Below the pieces are notes generated by a model that was not told the DNA's origin, ran no database searches, and saw nothing but the letters and a program-made list of their open reading frames with translations. Both the position numbers and the translations under genes were made by a program. From NCBI GenBank assembly GCA_007844125.1, contig CM017561.1, positions 59,175,715-59,239,714 of the forward strand: a stretch of DNA of 64,000 nucleotides, written 5' to 3'. How positions within the stretch are numbered: the stretch's first letter is position 1; the number at the start of each line of letters is the position of its first letter. The stretch is from Sinonovacula constricta. Lineage: Eukaryota; Mollusca; Bivalvia; Cardiida; Solecurtidae. This document shows, in pieces, positions 47,792 to 59,558 of this stretch.

Positions 47792-48184
47792 CAATCGGAA
47801 CACCTCGGATAATTCACGAATCATCTCTCGGATGTATATAGGAAGTCGGATCACCTCGGTCACTTATCTAAATAGGACTTCTTTTGAGACAGACGTCAAC
47901 ACAAAGATGGCAGCTCGGATGACAGCTCACTATAGTAAGAAGCTTGTAAAACTTCAATATGTGGCGGCTTCAAATTTAAATCATCCAAGGTTAATTTACC
48001 CAGCGCAGCGGACACGCAGCTGTCAAACGACGCAATTGTTCATGTTTTGTGCGAACTACTTAGGCATATTCTTCTTCCGACTTCCGGCGAACAAAACGAT
48101 CGTGATTTCATTAAGTATTATTGCACCAGATACATCCGAGGGATGATTGTCCGGAGGAACGAATTACCCGAGGAGTTACGATTG
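47792..48184 (+). mobile_element. 393-bp TIR element carrying an ATG-led gene-like segment
   Basis: The left end CAATCGGAACACCTCGGATAA and the reverse complement of the right end CAATCGTAACTCCTCGGGTAA pair for about 55 bp (to CTCGGATGTAT). Flanks show an imperfect 9-bp duplication, GCTTAGTCT and GCTTAGCCT. Long TIRs with a 9-10 bp duplication are a Mutator-like (MULE) pattern. Inside, AAAGATGGCAGCTCGG opens a frame (MAARMTAHYSKKLVKLQY) whose counterpart is recognisable in the copy at 42,523-42,830. Confidence 0.7.
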
Positions 48185-48345
48185 CGCTTAGCCTCTCACC
48201 ACGTGGGTTCGCATACCATTCGGGACCTTCGTCGGAAGGTTTTCCAACTGACCTGCGGTTTGCTGGTGGTGCTACCCAGATATCTGTTTGGGATCTTCCT
48301 TCATAAAAATAGCTGGACATTGCGATGTATTTCAAAAAACAAAAA
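48185..48345 (+). mobile_element. SINE family 2, 5-prime-truncated copy in copy B
   Basis: Starts within the family at GCGCTTAGCCTCTCACCACG, then TTCGGGACCTTCGTCGGAAG, CAACTGACCTGCGGTTTGCT and ATATCTGTTTGGGATCTTCC. It is the B counterpart of the SINE at 39,455 with its head replaced by the TIR element. Confidence 0.8.
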
Positions 48346-50042
48346 CAGCAATGAAGAGAATAAATTAAATTATGTAAGCAAACAAAACAACGTTGGAACT
48401 GGAGATTATACCTTATACAGTATAATAACTATGATCAAAAGCATTTTTAACTTCTACAATGCAACTAAACGATGTATTAATTTCTATTTCTGAAAATGTT
48501 GTTCATTTTATTTAAGCCTGCAAATAGTTCAAATTAGCTAAAACAAGTCAGAATCAATTACCAAAGGAAAAATGTACTTTTAGCTTCTGTTCATATTAAT
48601 TAATAGCATAAGAAAAATAATAAAGGTCCAATTACATTTCTTAAAAGGTTATGTCTCTCTAATATCACTTCAGGGGTTAGTTGAGGGAGCAGCTTTTTAT
48701 TGGTCCTTAAATACAATTTCTTTAAATTAATATTACTTATTATTTTTTTTTGTAATATTAATAACCTGAGCTTCCTTTTGTCATTTATACATCAAACAAT
48801 CGCAAAAGGAACAATACACAATAAAACCAATCAGAAATATTACTGAGTACAAAGCAACCGAGAATTTAACAACTGTACCATAAATGTAAGTAAACATTTT
48901 TCTCCCTGAGATTGATAATGGATAACTACAATTTGGTAACCGACATAAAATATATCCTCAAATATTGTACCAAAAATAGGCATTAATTACGAAGAGGTTT
49001 ATTGGTAAATTATAAAACTATAAAGTCAAAGCCCTACTTTCTTTGGAAAAAAAGATATTATTGGTACAAACAATAAAAAATAAGAATTATATAGCTAAAA
49101 AAACCGACAAAACCAATAGCGATTGACAATCCTTCAATCAGTCAACCAGACTTGTAAAATATATGTACACAGATAGAGCAAGTAAAACCCGCAGAAAATC
49201 GTAACAAATGGTTCGAGTCCCACGAAAGAAAACCAAATTTCCTTGGCGTCTTTACCTTTTTGTCTTTTACTATCCTTTTACTTGGCTTTACGGTTTTTAG
49301 CTATTAAAGATGTCGATAAATACGTTTTCTAGTATTGCATTTAATCTACACACCATTAAAATCGCGCCTAAGAAGGTGTTTGCGAAAGTAAGAATAGTTG
49401 TAATGGGATTATATGTGTTTCACTTAAATAAACGTTCTGATTATTTCTCGGATAAATGAAAAGATGACTAATAAGGAAAACACAAAACCGAAACTCGCGT
49501 AAACAGTGCATTTAGCCGCAAACGTTTTCTGTTTAAATGATGTTATGAACCATGGAACCTGTCGAGATGTAAACTCTTGTTTATAAGAGACTACATATTA
49601 AAAACTAATGAATGGTACACACACATGTACTCAAATAATGCCGCACAAAAGAATTTGCTGGAGACATACTTATTTTAAAAACCACAGGTTCTGAAAACAG
49701 TGTAAAATCAGCGAAGCGCAAGAATTTATTGCAGGTATATAAGGAAGTGATTTGTTGCGATCTATCTATTAAGATAATTTGATTCTTTGCACGACTTAAC
49801 CTGATTCAGCCAATTAGTGTCTACGATTTTGTAGCAGGAAGTAATTCGGCGTTAGACACACATTTACATATTATTGTAAATAATGTTAAACTGAACCTCT
49901 AAGAAATGTAATAAGGCTAGATTTAATGTTGAAATGTCGAAATGTGTTTGGGCAATTTGTGTGTATATACTTAAATTAAATACCGTAAACAAAATTCGAA
50001 ACAAAGTTTTCTTTTCATTTTTGTTTCAAAATCACAAAAACG

Positions 50043-50215
50043 GACCTAAATTGGTAGAACGTCGGCTCCATGTACGGCAGACAAAGTCGTTCAAAGGTTT
50101 AGGTATAGCTCTCTTGTTTACAATCAAGAAAATATAAGCGTAGTTCCACAAATGATCGGTAGGGTATAAGGATAACGTTATTGGGTGCGGTATCATACCA
50201 GGTATTCACTGCATC
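50043..50215 (+). mobile_element. SINE family 1 copy in duplication copy B, interrupted
   Basis: GGACCTAAATTGGTAGAACG through GGTATCATACCAGGTATTCA matches 41,347-41,535. The remaining tail (CTCTTGGCGGGATGATAAAA) is found 4 kb away at 54,219. Confidence 0.8.
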
Positions 50216-50224
50216 ACGAAATTG

Positions 50225-50445
50225 GCAATTTCCTCTTTCCACTCCGTTTCGTTTCCATTTCAGTTGGAAGCGTTCGCCATTCCGTTTCCATTCCGCTTCC
50301 GTTGCGTTTCCATTTCGTTTCTTCGCTTCCAGCGCTGCATTTTCAAACGCTTCCAGCGTTTCTATCGTTTCTTCCGTTTCTATGGTTTCTTCCGTTTCTT
50401 TCGTTTTAAGCGTTCCATTTCGCTCCGTTGCGATTTTGATTAAAA
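50225..50445. repeat. Degenerate CGTTTCCATTCCGCTTC-type pyrimidine array
   Basis: More than a dozen imperfect 9-12 bp units of the type CGTTTC(C/T)ATT(C/T)CG or CTTCCGTTTC. All three plus-strand frames are open for 70-90 codons and give Phe/Arg/Ser-rich low-complexity peptides, the signature of a repeat rather than a gene. Confidence 0.85.
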
Positions 50446-50496
50446 AATTCGTTTAATAAATTTCTAAATGTAAAGTACTTCCGGTGTGTTTGGAAA

Positions 50497-50779
50497 ATGA
50501 CGAAAGAAGTTAACATTCTAGTGAGAGGCAAAAGTATTCCATCACATATAAAGGAATCGGCAGTAGATTGTTTGCGACGAGGATATTCAGTGTCAACCAC
50601 CCGGAGGGAAATTGCAGACACAAAACTACCCTTAAAAACCAGCGCCTGCACATAATCCTCAAAATTCAGGGAGTGCTGTTTTGAGAAGATGCCTGTATAA
50701 AGAACATCAGGATGCAAGGAATGCCATCGACGAAAATCCACCCACAGGCCCGTTACAAGGAAGCACACTTAAGTCTGTA
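50497..50779 (+). pseudogene. Possible broken first exon of an unknown gene
   Basis: An ETS-like ACTTCCGG at 50,478 lies 19 nt before an ATG opening MTKEVNILVRGKSIPSHIKE, which stays open for 55 codons. A second frame, entered about 130 nt later, reads VLRRCLYKEHQDARNAIDEN and reaches a strong donor (AAGTCT/GTAAGT) at 50,779. A one-base shift would join them. The first part looks helix-turn-helix-like (VDCLRRGYSVSTTRREIA). No family identified; may be transposon-derived. Confidence 0.3.
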
Positions 50780-51194
50780 AGTGAAATTAAGTGCATACCT
50801 GCTACAGACGATATCTCTGTTATCCAAACACTGATCCTAAATAAACGAAAATAGTTCACAAACACAATTGCAACTCTGTCACCTTTTTTTGTCCAAACAC
50901 TGAATCACCGAAGATAGTCAAATAAAGCACAAATTAAAATTACAGCTCTCTAAACCGTTTAAGAATAAATATAAGTTTTTGATCCAATCATAGAAAGAAG
51001 CGTAATGGTGATACGATCTTAGAATTCGGATGATGACACACTCAATTTTTTAAAAAACTTTATAAAAACGTTATATTATTGGATTATTCGTAGTTTTCGT
51101 AGACATATTAATGAGTTCAAAAGAACATGTTTGAGACAAGAATTCTTATTTGGAATTTAATCAATGAAAAATGAAAGCCATTAACGCAGATTCT

Positions 51195-51385
51195 CTGACA
51201 TTTGCCCCTTGGATAATTGCCCTCTGACGTTTGCCCCCCCCCCCCCCCACCACCACGCCCCTGTAAGTGCAGACCGGACGTTTGCCCCCACCCCTCCCCT
51301 TCAAATATAAATGCCCAGCGTTTGCCCCCCTCCGCCACCCCCACTGCCAAAATGAAAAGGCAAATGTTTGCCCCCTCCGATATTT
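51195..51385. repeat. (G/A)CGTTTGCCCCC repeats with a C15 run
   Basis: At least six TTTGCCCC cores (51,201; 51,230; 51,280; 51,320; 51,366 and a worn ATTGCCC at 51,216), several preceded by ACG or GCG, with 25-50 bp between them. An uninterrupted run of 15 C lies at 51,234-51,248. The minus strand is G4-capable. Confidence 0.85.
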
Positions 51386-53204
51386 GTTATATGGCGGACT
51401 TAAGTTTTAACGTCTCGCTGACAGTAACGTGTAATATCCAAGAATTTTAGGAAAGTATGACTACAGTCACATTTCATCGTTAAAATGATTATCTCATATA
51501 AACATAAACACATGCTGTTTTGCCGAAAACAGGCACATACATATTTAGTCGCATAAAACAAACAACTTTCTTAAAAAAAGTGTGTGCTTTGCACATATTA
51601 GAACCAATTTACGGCTGTTAACAATATTGTTAACGCACTTATAACATAGAGTCGCTAATTACATCACTGTGATTTTAATTTCTTCTAATTAGTAACAAAT
51701 AAATGCGGTGTAATTTCTTTCTGGTGCGGAGGGCTCTCTGGCTAACACTGCAACATCAAAGAAAATTCTGGGAAACAATCGTCGGTCACTTTCATTTGAA
51801 GTCGCCGAAAAGAAATAGTTTTGTTTCAAATTGACCGACCCATTATTTCTCTCAATACTGTGTAACATCATATCGATCGATAATTGTCTTCAAGCTGCCA
51901 TTTAGAAGATAGAGAGGGTGTGAACGTTGGGTACTGTTGAGAGATTAAAAATGATAAGTACACGTGAACGGCGTGTGCTATGAAAAAAATATGCAACGAT
52001 ATTGACGATTTACCTTCGCGGCTTAATGATAAGTTCTGAAGGAGTGAGAGTGGAGGGGGGAAACTGTACTATGTAGTAATATTTCAGACTGCGCATGCTT
52101 TTACTTATATAAATGTCCTTACAAACTTCTTTAGTCAATTGAATGATCATAAACATTTCTATATAGGAATTATTTATGTTTAAGGTATGGATTTACTATA
52201 AAAGAATAGGCGAGCTATTGAAATAATGCATTTGCAATAAACACGAGATGAAAATATACATAAGACTGTGTTCCTTGGTGTGTATTTTCTTGATAAAATT
52301 ATTTACAAAAATAAACGACAAGTTATGTAGTATTTACTATAAGAAATCCACCATCCACGTTTCCTCTTCCTTAACGAAAAAAGAGTGGGATGGGGAAAGG
52401 GTGCACCATTGTCGGTACTGCTAAATATAGCGTTAGGTCCTTTTATGAGCCAAAAAAGATTTTGTAGACCTTAGTGTTTTGTCCTTTTTGTTGTCCTCGC
52501 GTAAGTCAATGCATATTGCTCTTTAAAAGGCGAAGGTCATAAACCACACGACTGCCATATGCTGACATTTTCAAACACAGCTGCATAGCGGATGCATGTG
52601 TTCTTGTGAAGGGGAAAAGACGCCAAAAACGGTCACACCTCCTGTCAACCAAACAAACAAGGTGTCATAAAACTGCCTATTAGCTTAATTAGTTGGGGTG
52701 TCCGCTCATGTCTTAAAAGTGGGGGATAGAATTAGAGTAGAACTTTATGATGGTATGAAAGGGACCCACGCGCATGGAGGAACATAATATGAATTTACAA
52801 ACCGATATACTTTAAATTAATACATTTTTATCCTTAAATGAGTACAAAAATTAAGTACCCGGTAGGGCCCACTTTAGACCACATTTTGGCATAGAACATG
52901 CAAGCCTTGAATGGAAAAATAAGCCGTAGCCAGGCGTGTAGACCCTCATTCAAATAGTTGCAAGTCAAATAAAGTCAAAAGTTTTATGCAGATTTTTAAT
53001 CGCGGTCCACGAATTCCGATTAATCATATATACATAATAGCGCATCATGGTAACTATGCATTTAGAAATAAGAATTTTGACACCATTGTCCTAATTTACA
53101 ACATTGTTCATTGTAAGATATATAACAAATATGATTAGAAGCATAAGAAACTTTGCTTGACAAAGAGGCAAGATAAAATAAAGTACATATCCATACCCCT
53201 GTAA

Positions 53205-53465
53205 CTAAAGTAATGATGATGCAAATGACGGTGATGCTGCTGCTGCCACAACTGCTGCTTCTGCTGATAATGATGACGGTGATACCGATGCTGTTTATGA
53301 TTTTGATGTAAATGGTAATAACGGTTACGGTGATGTTGATGCTCATGACAATTATGATGAAGATCGTGATGGCGGGGCTGCTGCTGCTGCTGATGATGAT
53401 TAGTGGTGATTATACCGGTAATATGGGATCATGATGATGATCATGTGTGATCAGGTGAATTTAAT
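53205..53465. repeat. GAT/GCT trinucleotide-rich tract
   Basis: Dense GATGATGAT, GCTGCTGCTGCT and GGTGAT units. Minus-strand ORFs here are Ile/Ser/Thr low complexity and are not called. Confidence 0.85.
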
Positions 53466-55185
53466 GGCGGTAATGATGATTATTTCTTTAATATTTATCA
53501 TGTAAATGGACGTAGTATAAGTTCGTTTTTATTACGGTTGTTTTTCATTTAACTGTCAATCAATGATTGTATACGTGCACTATCTGGCAATCTATGGTTA
53601 TTCAGACGTTGAACTTTAGGATCATACCAGTCATTGGCTCTGAGTGCCGGGGACGATGTAATTAGTTCTTGATTGGGTCAAACCTTGCAATAATGCATAC
53701 CATTGTTTGTTAGTTTTATGTTTAGTTGTTTTATGTTGTTGTGTTATATGAGATGTGTTACCTTCTTTTGGTTTACGTTTAATTTCATTATGTAACTTTA
53801 ATTTGTATCACGAAATGCATTCTTTGTAAATGAAAAATTCTTTAAGCAAGTGTGTTCTTACAAAAAATGATAGGCGTAGTTGATCCGCGAACGGCTACAA
53901 AGCAATTAGCGAAAATTCAAACTCAGGTAATGCTGCGACATTGCGCGCGCATACGCGTTATGTCAGCTGTGTACACACTATCTTCATATGCAAAACGATG
54001 AAGACTAATGTCGACCCAAGGCGCATGTTAACCTATTCATTGGGAATAATTAAAACATCAGTTTCGACAGAAAAGCAATTTTATAGTTAGACTGTATGTT
54101 TTATCATGCGGAGTGATTTTTAGTGCAGTTTCTTTTTTGACGATACACGATGACTTGGACAACTTGTGCGGTTTTGGAACTTTAATGTACGAGTTTGATT
54201 AATACGATTTTTGATTTACTCTTGGCGGGATGATAAAAATTTAAATAAATCGTTATTTACTTTTATCTTTCAGTTGACCAGATACTCCTCAGAACGCATA
54301 TCTGACATTCCAGCAACACACTCAACGGAGGTGGGGGCGGAGTGGGTGGGGCATTATTCCGGAACGCCTTCGAGGAACGCCTGTCAGAGTCGGTTCCCCC
54401 CTTTCTGGATCCGGCCCTGCGCTTTTTTGTACCTTAAAGGATATTTAATAACACCAGAATGTTAAATTACGACGACGACCACCACCACAACAACATCAAC
54501 AAATTATCTATTAGTAATAAAAATATCTAGCTAACCAATATGATGATTACCATTGTATTAATCTATTAAATGCAGTGATATCTACAGATCTCTCAAACCA
54601 CTTTTAACTCCTAACCAAAACAACATAAAGCATAAGTACTCAAAGTGCTATAGTAATAGACATATATACTAATATAAGTTTATACAGTTAATAAATCTGT
54701 CCCTCTGCCTTAAAAGCTCTTTCTGCAATCAAAATAAGCATACTAACAAGCTATCGATCATTCTATTCAACTATATGTTTTTTCCAAATTTAATGTCTCA
54801 AATACATCCAGGAAGACGATTATTTAATACTCTCAAATGACCATATCAGCTTAATTACAAAACAATATATTAAACTTTACGACTTTCGGTTAATAACCTG
54901 GTTTTGCTTTTTACTTAATTGTTTCTGCCTGAATATGGTTAACTGTTTTGTATGATTTCAAACGTAACTTCACCACTGACGTAAAAGAAAACACACACTG
55001 TATCACATGTTGTTAATTGTCACGTATTCAAATCCAGCAGCCTTGTCAGAAATTGCAAGGGCCAGTTCGTTACTTGTCGAAAAATTTACAGCTCCTAAAA
55101 CTCACAAAATGTTATTTTAAATCTATGCATGTAATGAAATAATGTTTTAACAAACCAAAATAAAAATGAAACATATCAAAATAGC

Positions 55186-58100
55186 AACATATTATTATAT
55201 TTAATTACAAACAATCGGCTTTTATTAAAATGGAAGTATACCATGATCAAAAAGGACATAGAGGTCATAACATGTCTAGATTCATTAATGTGTGTTGACG
55301 AATGCTGGCGTGTCCAGAATGTATGTTAGAGAGTAGTCACCAGAGGTTGCCCTTCCCAGTAATTACCATCGGCAATTGTAGTGTCCAGGAAATGGAAATA
55401 ATTATTGTAGCCATCTTCTCAGCAATGTCTCGTGTTACTTCAAGAAAATGGACATACTTTATCAGTCATTTTACGACTGGTTCATTTATTGTTAAAAACA
55501 TTTGGCCAAAACTTTTGATCAAATGCAAGACAGAAAATTCCGTTCATATTGCACCGCTCATATTTTTTTTTAAATCTAAAGACTGTTTGACTACGAACTT
55601 GATACTAAATTTATTCAAAAATAACATTGTTTTCTTTAATATAAAGATTATTGCTGATTTGATATGGATCTGAACTACTCCATTACAATTTGTTTTCATT
55701 TTTTACGGCGATGTACACATATAGAGATGTGTAATTAACTCCCCCAATAGGTTATTGTCATCTTTAAAAAGTTTTTGTATTAGATGTAGACATGTGTTCT
55801 AACTACTCCAATATAAAACTAAAACAACTATTTACATGAACTTTAGTTTGTCGAAATAGATATAGAAATGCGTACTAAATGTCTTCATAGTAAGCATTGT
55901 TTTCTTTTGAGCTTTCCAGAATTTAAAAATGGATAAGTAACTTCTGCTTTATAATACTGCCTTTGTATGAACCTGAACATTGAAAGTTGATTGCCCAATA
56001 CATGTGGAGATGGCTACCTTATTCCAGTATACATTACTTAAAAACACACACTCTAAAACCGATTGTCGTTTGATATGTAGAACTGGGTATTAACTATCCG
56101 ACATAGAACTTTTTTCTTTTGGACATAAAATAACTGATTACCGACAGAATGTACATGTAGGTAGCTTTTGACGATTTGTTGATGCAGCCGTAGATAACAA
56201 TACAAAGAGTTTTGCAATAAAAAGCTAGTGCATGTAGCATAATTCTTTCAATAAACCACAGAACGTATGTTTTCTGTCCCAGGCAATAACGTTCGTAAAA
56301 GTAAATGTTATTATTTACTTATTCTTAAGTATTACATCTCTAAACTAATTGGAAGATAAACTATATACCATGATCCTTCTATTTTGGGTTTTCAAAAAAT
56401 CGTAGTTTCAGAGAGACAGTATCAACGCTGTATTTAACCAGTACATATGCCGACTGAAATTATGTTTAACATGGTAAATGAAACGGATTTTTCACGAAGT
56501 CATTTTACGCTGAAGCTTGGAATGCATTAAAAGCTGTCAAACTGGCTGTTATTTTAGTTATTAGGTCATTGGCGGTATCTGGAAAAAGTTTATTTCATAG
56601 AAACGTCCGATTCGTTTCGAGTTGTTATAAGGCGTTACAGATTTCGAACAATTTCAACTACGTACCACACATTTAAGAAACCAATTTGGGTATTTTTCAC
56701 AACAGCAGTTTCATTGTAAAAATAATAACAAACATGTGATGAGTCATTAAACCCTCAGGAACAGTCAGTCGGCAAAAGAAACCGTGTGGGGTGCTTATAA
56801 GACATATACAAGAAAAGGTAGGAGGTGAGACTTCCAAGGCACCACAGAAAGCATGCGCTTTAAATAAGAAGATGACTATCATGCGAACTAAACTCTCTCT
56901 TACACTGTCGATTAATTACATAATTATTTGACAGCAACGAACCATAACTCTTATGGAAAGTAGAGTATTTGCTACTTTTCCCCTTGATCTCTTCTTCATC
57001 TGTATTTACAAACTGCATTGCTAACATCGGTATACTCGATTTCTTTTGTAAACAATACTTCGCCAAACAGCTGCAAATTACTAGAAATAACAGCTACTTT
57101 TTTGTAATTGCAAGTTACACATTATTGTTGAAAGCTACACTGTTTTTCTCTGAAACAGATCTCACAGAACAGCTGCGTTTTCCTGTTTTTGCCAGCTACA
57201 CTATCGTTCCCATAAAATACACTCCATAAGAGGCACAGCTCCGCAGAGCGGCGCCAGTACTAAGACAGAAAGGCTGTATGGGATATTTGAGGATTCAGAA
57301 GGGCAGAAAGTCCATATAATGTCAAGCCTTATTAGTGTATATCGACAAGTGTTGACATGACCAGAATGTAAGAGGCTGGTCCCTAGACATTGTCATTGTC
57401 AGTAATTAACAATGACAATTATAGTGACAAAAGCAATGTCGTTATAATGACTGTGCTCTTATCGCCGATATATCGTGTTACTACCAAAAAGTAAGACAGA
57501 GTTCATTCTTGCTTTTACGATTTACACATTTACGACCGAAAGACCTTTGGATGAAACTTTAGATGAATTGTCGGGAATATACATTGCGACTACATACACA
57601 TCTTTTTCAAACTTTAAAGACTACTAACTGATGATGCAGAAGTGGTTAAAGGGCTGCTCTAATATAAAACATTTGTTCTTTTTGAACTTAAAAACTGAAT
57701 TAAATTAATTAAATAACGTCATTATACAACGATTTGCCTTTTTGATTTATAGGATTTTTGTCGTTTTTACTAAACCAATCCAATACATTGTTTAAATGTT
57801 TTTTTTTTAAAACTTCTAAATGTTGAAAAAAGAATGTAAGTATGGATCCTAAACTTTTAGCAACCCGGTTATTAACACATCATCTACATATTACTTCTAA
57901 TTTTCTCTTTAATATTTACATTAATTGTATTATTTTTAAGTCGAGAGCCATACCAAGGGCAGTAGCATTACCATAAGGATCTAGTAACGAAGTGTGCAGA
58001 AGCTTCACAATGCTTTCATACATTTGTGGAATCCTTCATGGTTCATGCAACACAAAGAGGACACAAGTTTAATTTAATTTAATTTTAAGGTACATGTATA

Positions 58101-59545
58101 TAACAGTAATTATAGTTGTATGTAATGTAATTACTATGTCAGACCTTTCCTTACAATATGCATCTGTTGTCACATGGTTTTAAAGCAAATAGATTGCACC
58201 AACAATCTCTCTGTTTTGATTTTAGCTTACGTGTTTTGTACACGTAGAGCTAGAATTTTGCCAATATACATTATATTGTTACCCTATACTATACCATAGG
58301 GCATAGAATGTTAATTGTTTACTGAAATTATTTACGGGTCCCATCCTATAATCATTGCGTGAAATAGTACAGGCAGTTCAAAGCAACATGTACATGTATC
58401 ATAAAATGCTTCAATATGCAAACACTTACTCCCTAGAGAAACAACGTGAAAGATTATAAAACTAATTTTGTAAAAAAGGATATAAATAAACACATATCCA
58501 TAAACACGTTGCAGCTTAAATGTGCACAATGTTGACTATATTGTTTGCATATTCTTTGAAGGTTAATGAAATAAAAGTGATTTTTAAAATTTGAATGTAA
58601 TTTTTCAATAAGGTTAATGAAATAAAAGGGATTTTTAAAATATGAATGTAATTTTTCAATTCAAGTATAAATAAAATAAGAATTTAAGCCTTAGAATAGT
58701 TTGTATTTGCGGTTCAATCAGATTGAAGGTGTTGCAATGTTTTAACAAAATAAACATATTCACAGATGATTTGCCGTTTTAGTAAATATACTATGAATTT
58801 TTCTGTAAGATCTAGACAATATCGAATTTTATTGAGAATAATAAATGCTTTACTTCTTAAGCCAAACATAATATTTTAGCACAGTCTAGCCTTTTATTAA
58901 TATTACAACAGTTTAAAGGGTATATACGATTTTGCACATGGAACAATTTACACACAGTAAGGTAGTCATTAAGAATATATGATAAATAGGTAAATAAAAA
59001 AAGGTCCTATTAAAATTTTCACAGATATTTAAATTTTATCTACATGTAGACAACGGCAAACAAGGTAAATGTAAATGTGACAAAAACACAGAGACGAGAC
59101 ATAACACACAAAAAGAAAAACCATCAGTTAACTGTCTTGGAACGGTCAGTCGGCAAAAGGGTCAACTGGGGTGCTTAAACCTGGTTTGTTGAGCGCTCCA
59201 ACCTCGCACTTCCTGAAGGTTTTTCTATTAAACAAACAGTGTAAATAAAAATATCCCGTTAAAGTGAAACAATTAACAGTAAGCACCTGCATCGGGAGTA
59301 AAAACAGTTTTAATGAACGTATGTACATACATAAAAACTAGTAATATACTTAACTAACAACATATGTATAGTATGTACTGTAGATAAAAGCCTCGGCAAC
59401 CTAAAAATTCCAAATGAAAGAGTAGTATAAAATAAAGCAGTACAAGCGCTGATATATTATAAGAACAATATAATGACTTCATACAATGCCATGACGTCAT
59501 ATGCCAAAAGTGTCAAAAATGAAAACAGCCCAAATCAACAAAATA
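55186..59545. other. Gene-poor DNA with diverged local duplications
   Basis: No exon recognised. 55,290-55,450 and 57,340-57,500 share an ordered set of matches (CCAGAATGTA, CAGTAATTA, GCAATGTC, TCGTGTTACT). 56,740-56,840 and 59,130-59,220 share GGAACRGTCAGTCGGCAAAAG and GGGGTGCTTA. A 123-codon ORF at 55,302-55,673 falls on the first of these repeats and has no similarity or splice sites. Confidence 0.5.
58561..58662. repeat. 51-bp tandem duplication
   Basis: GGTTAATGAAATAAAAG.GAT through GAATGTAATTTTTCAATAA occurs at 58,561 and 58,612 with three differences. Confidence 0.95.
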
Positions 59546-59558
59546 AAACGTAGTATTG

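Larger units (their letters stand above)
50216..54215. other. Four-kilobase B-only block splitting the SINE
   Basis: Replaces about 70 bp of SINE seen in copy A. From left to right: a CTTCCGTTTC array, a possible broken coding fragment, a CGTTTGCCCCC array, about 1.8 kb of unremarkable AT-rich DNA (51,400-53,200), and a GAT/GCT-rich tract. No inverted ends or target-site duplication were found. Confidence 0.7.
42833..55185. repeat. Tandem segmental duplication, copy B
   Basis: Collinear with copy A. B-only segments: about 45,094-46,655, the TIR element at 47,792-48,184, and a 4-kb block at about 50,216-54,215 that splits the SINE shared with A. Homology then resumes (CTCTTGGCGGGATGATAAAA at 54,219) and ends near 55,185 (ATCAAAATAGCAACAT). 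Confidence 0.9.

Noticed and set aside
47742..48493. ORFs of 134 and 148 codons as host genes
   Set aside because: They run across the TIR element into a SINE and its flank, so they are chimeric repeat ORFs.
50181..50456. Three overlapping Phe/Arg/Ser-rich ORFs
   Set aside because: Created by a pyrimidine-rich repeat lacking stop codons in all frames.
51117..51450. Gly- or Pro-rich ORFs
   Set aside because: Translations of the C-rich array.
53062..53346. Ile/Ser-rich minus-strand ORF
   Set aside because: Translation of the GAT/GCT trinucleotide tract.
55302..55673. 123-codon ORF
   Set aside because: No homology, no splice sites; starts in a locally duplicated noncoding segment, and the paired segment at 57.4 kb has no matching frame.
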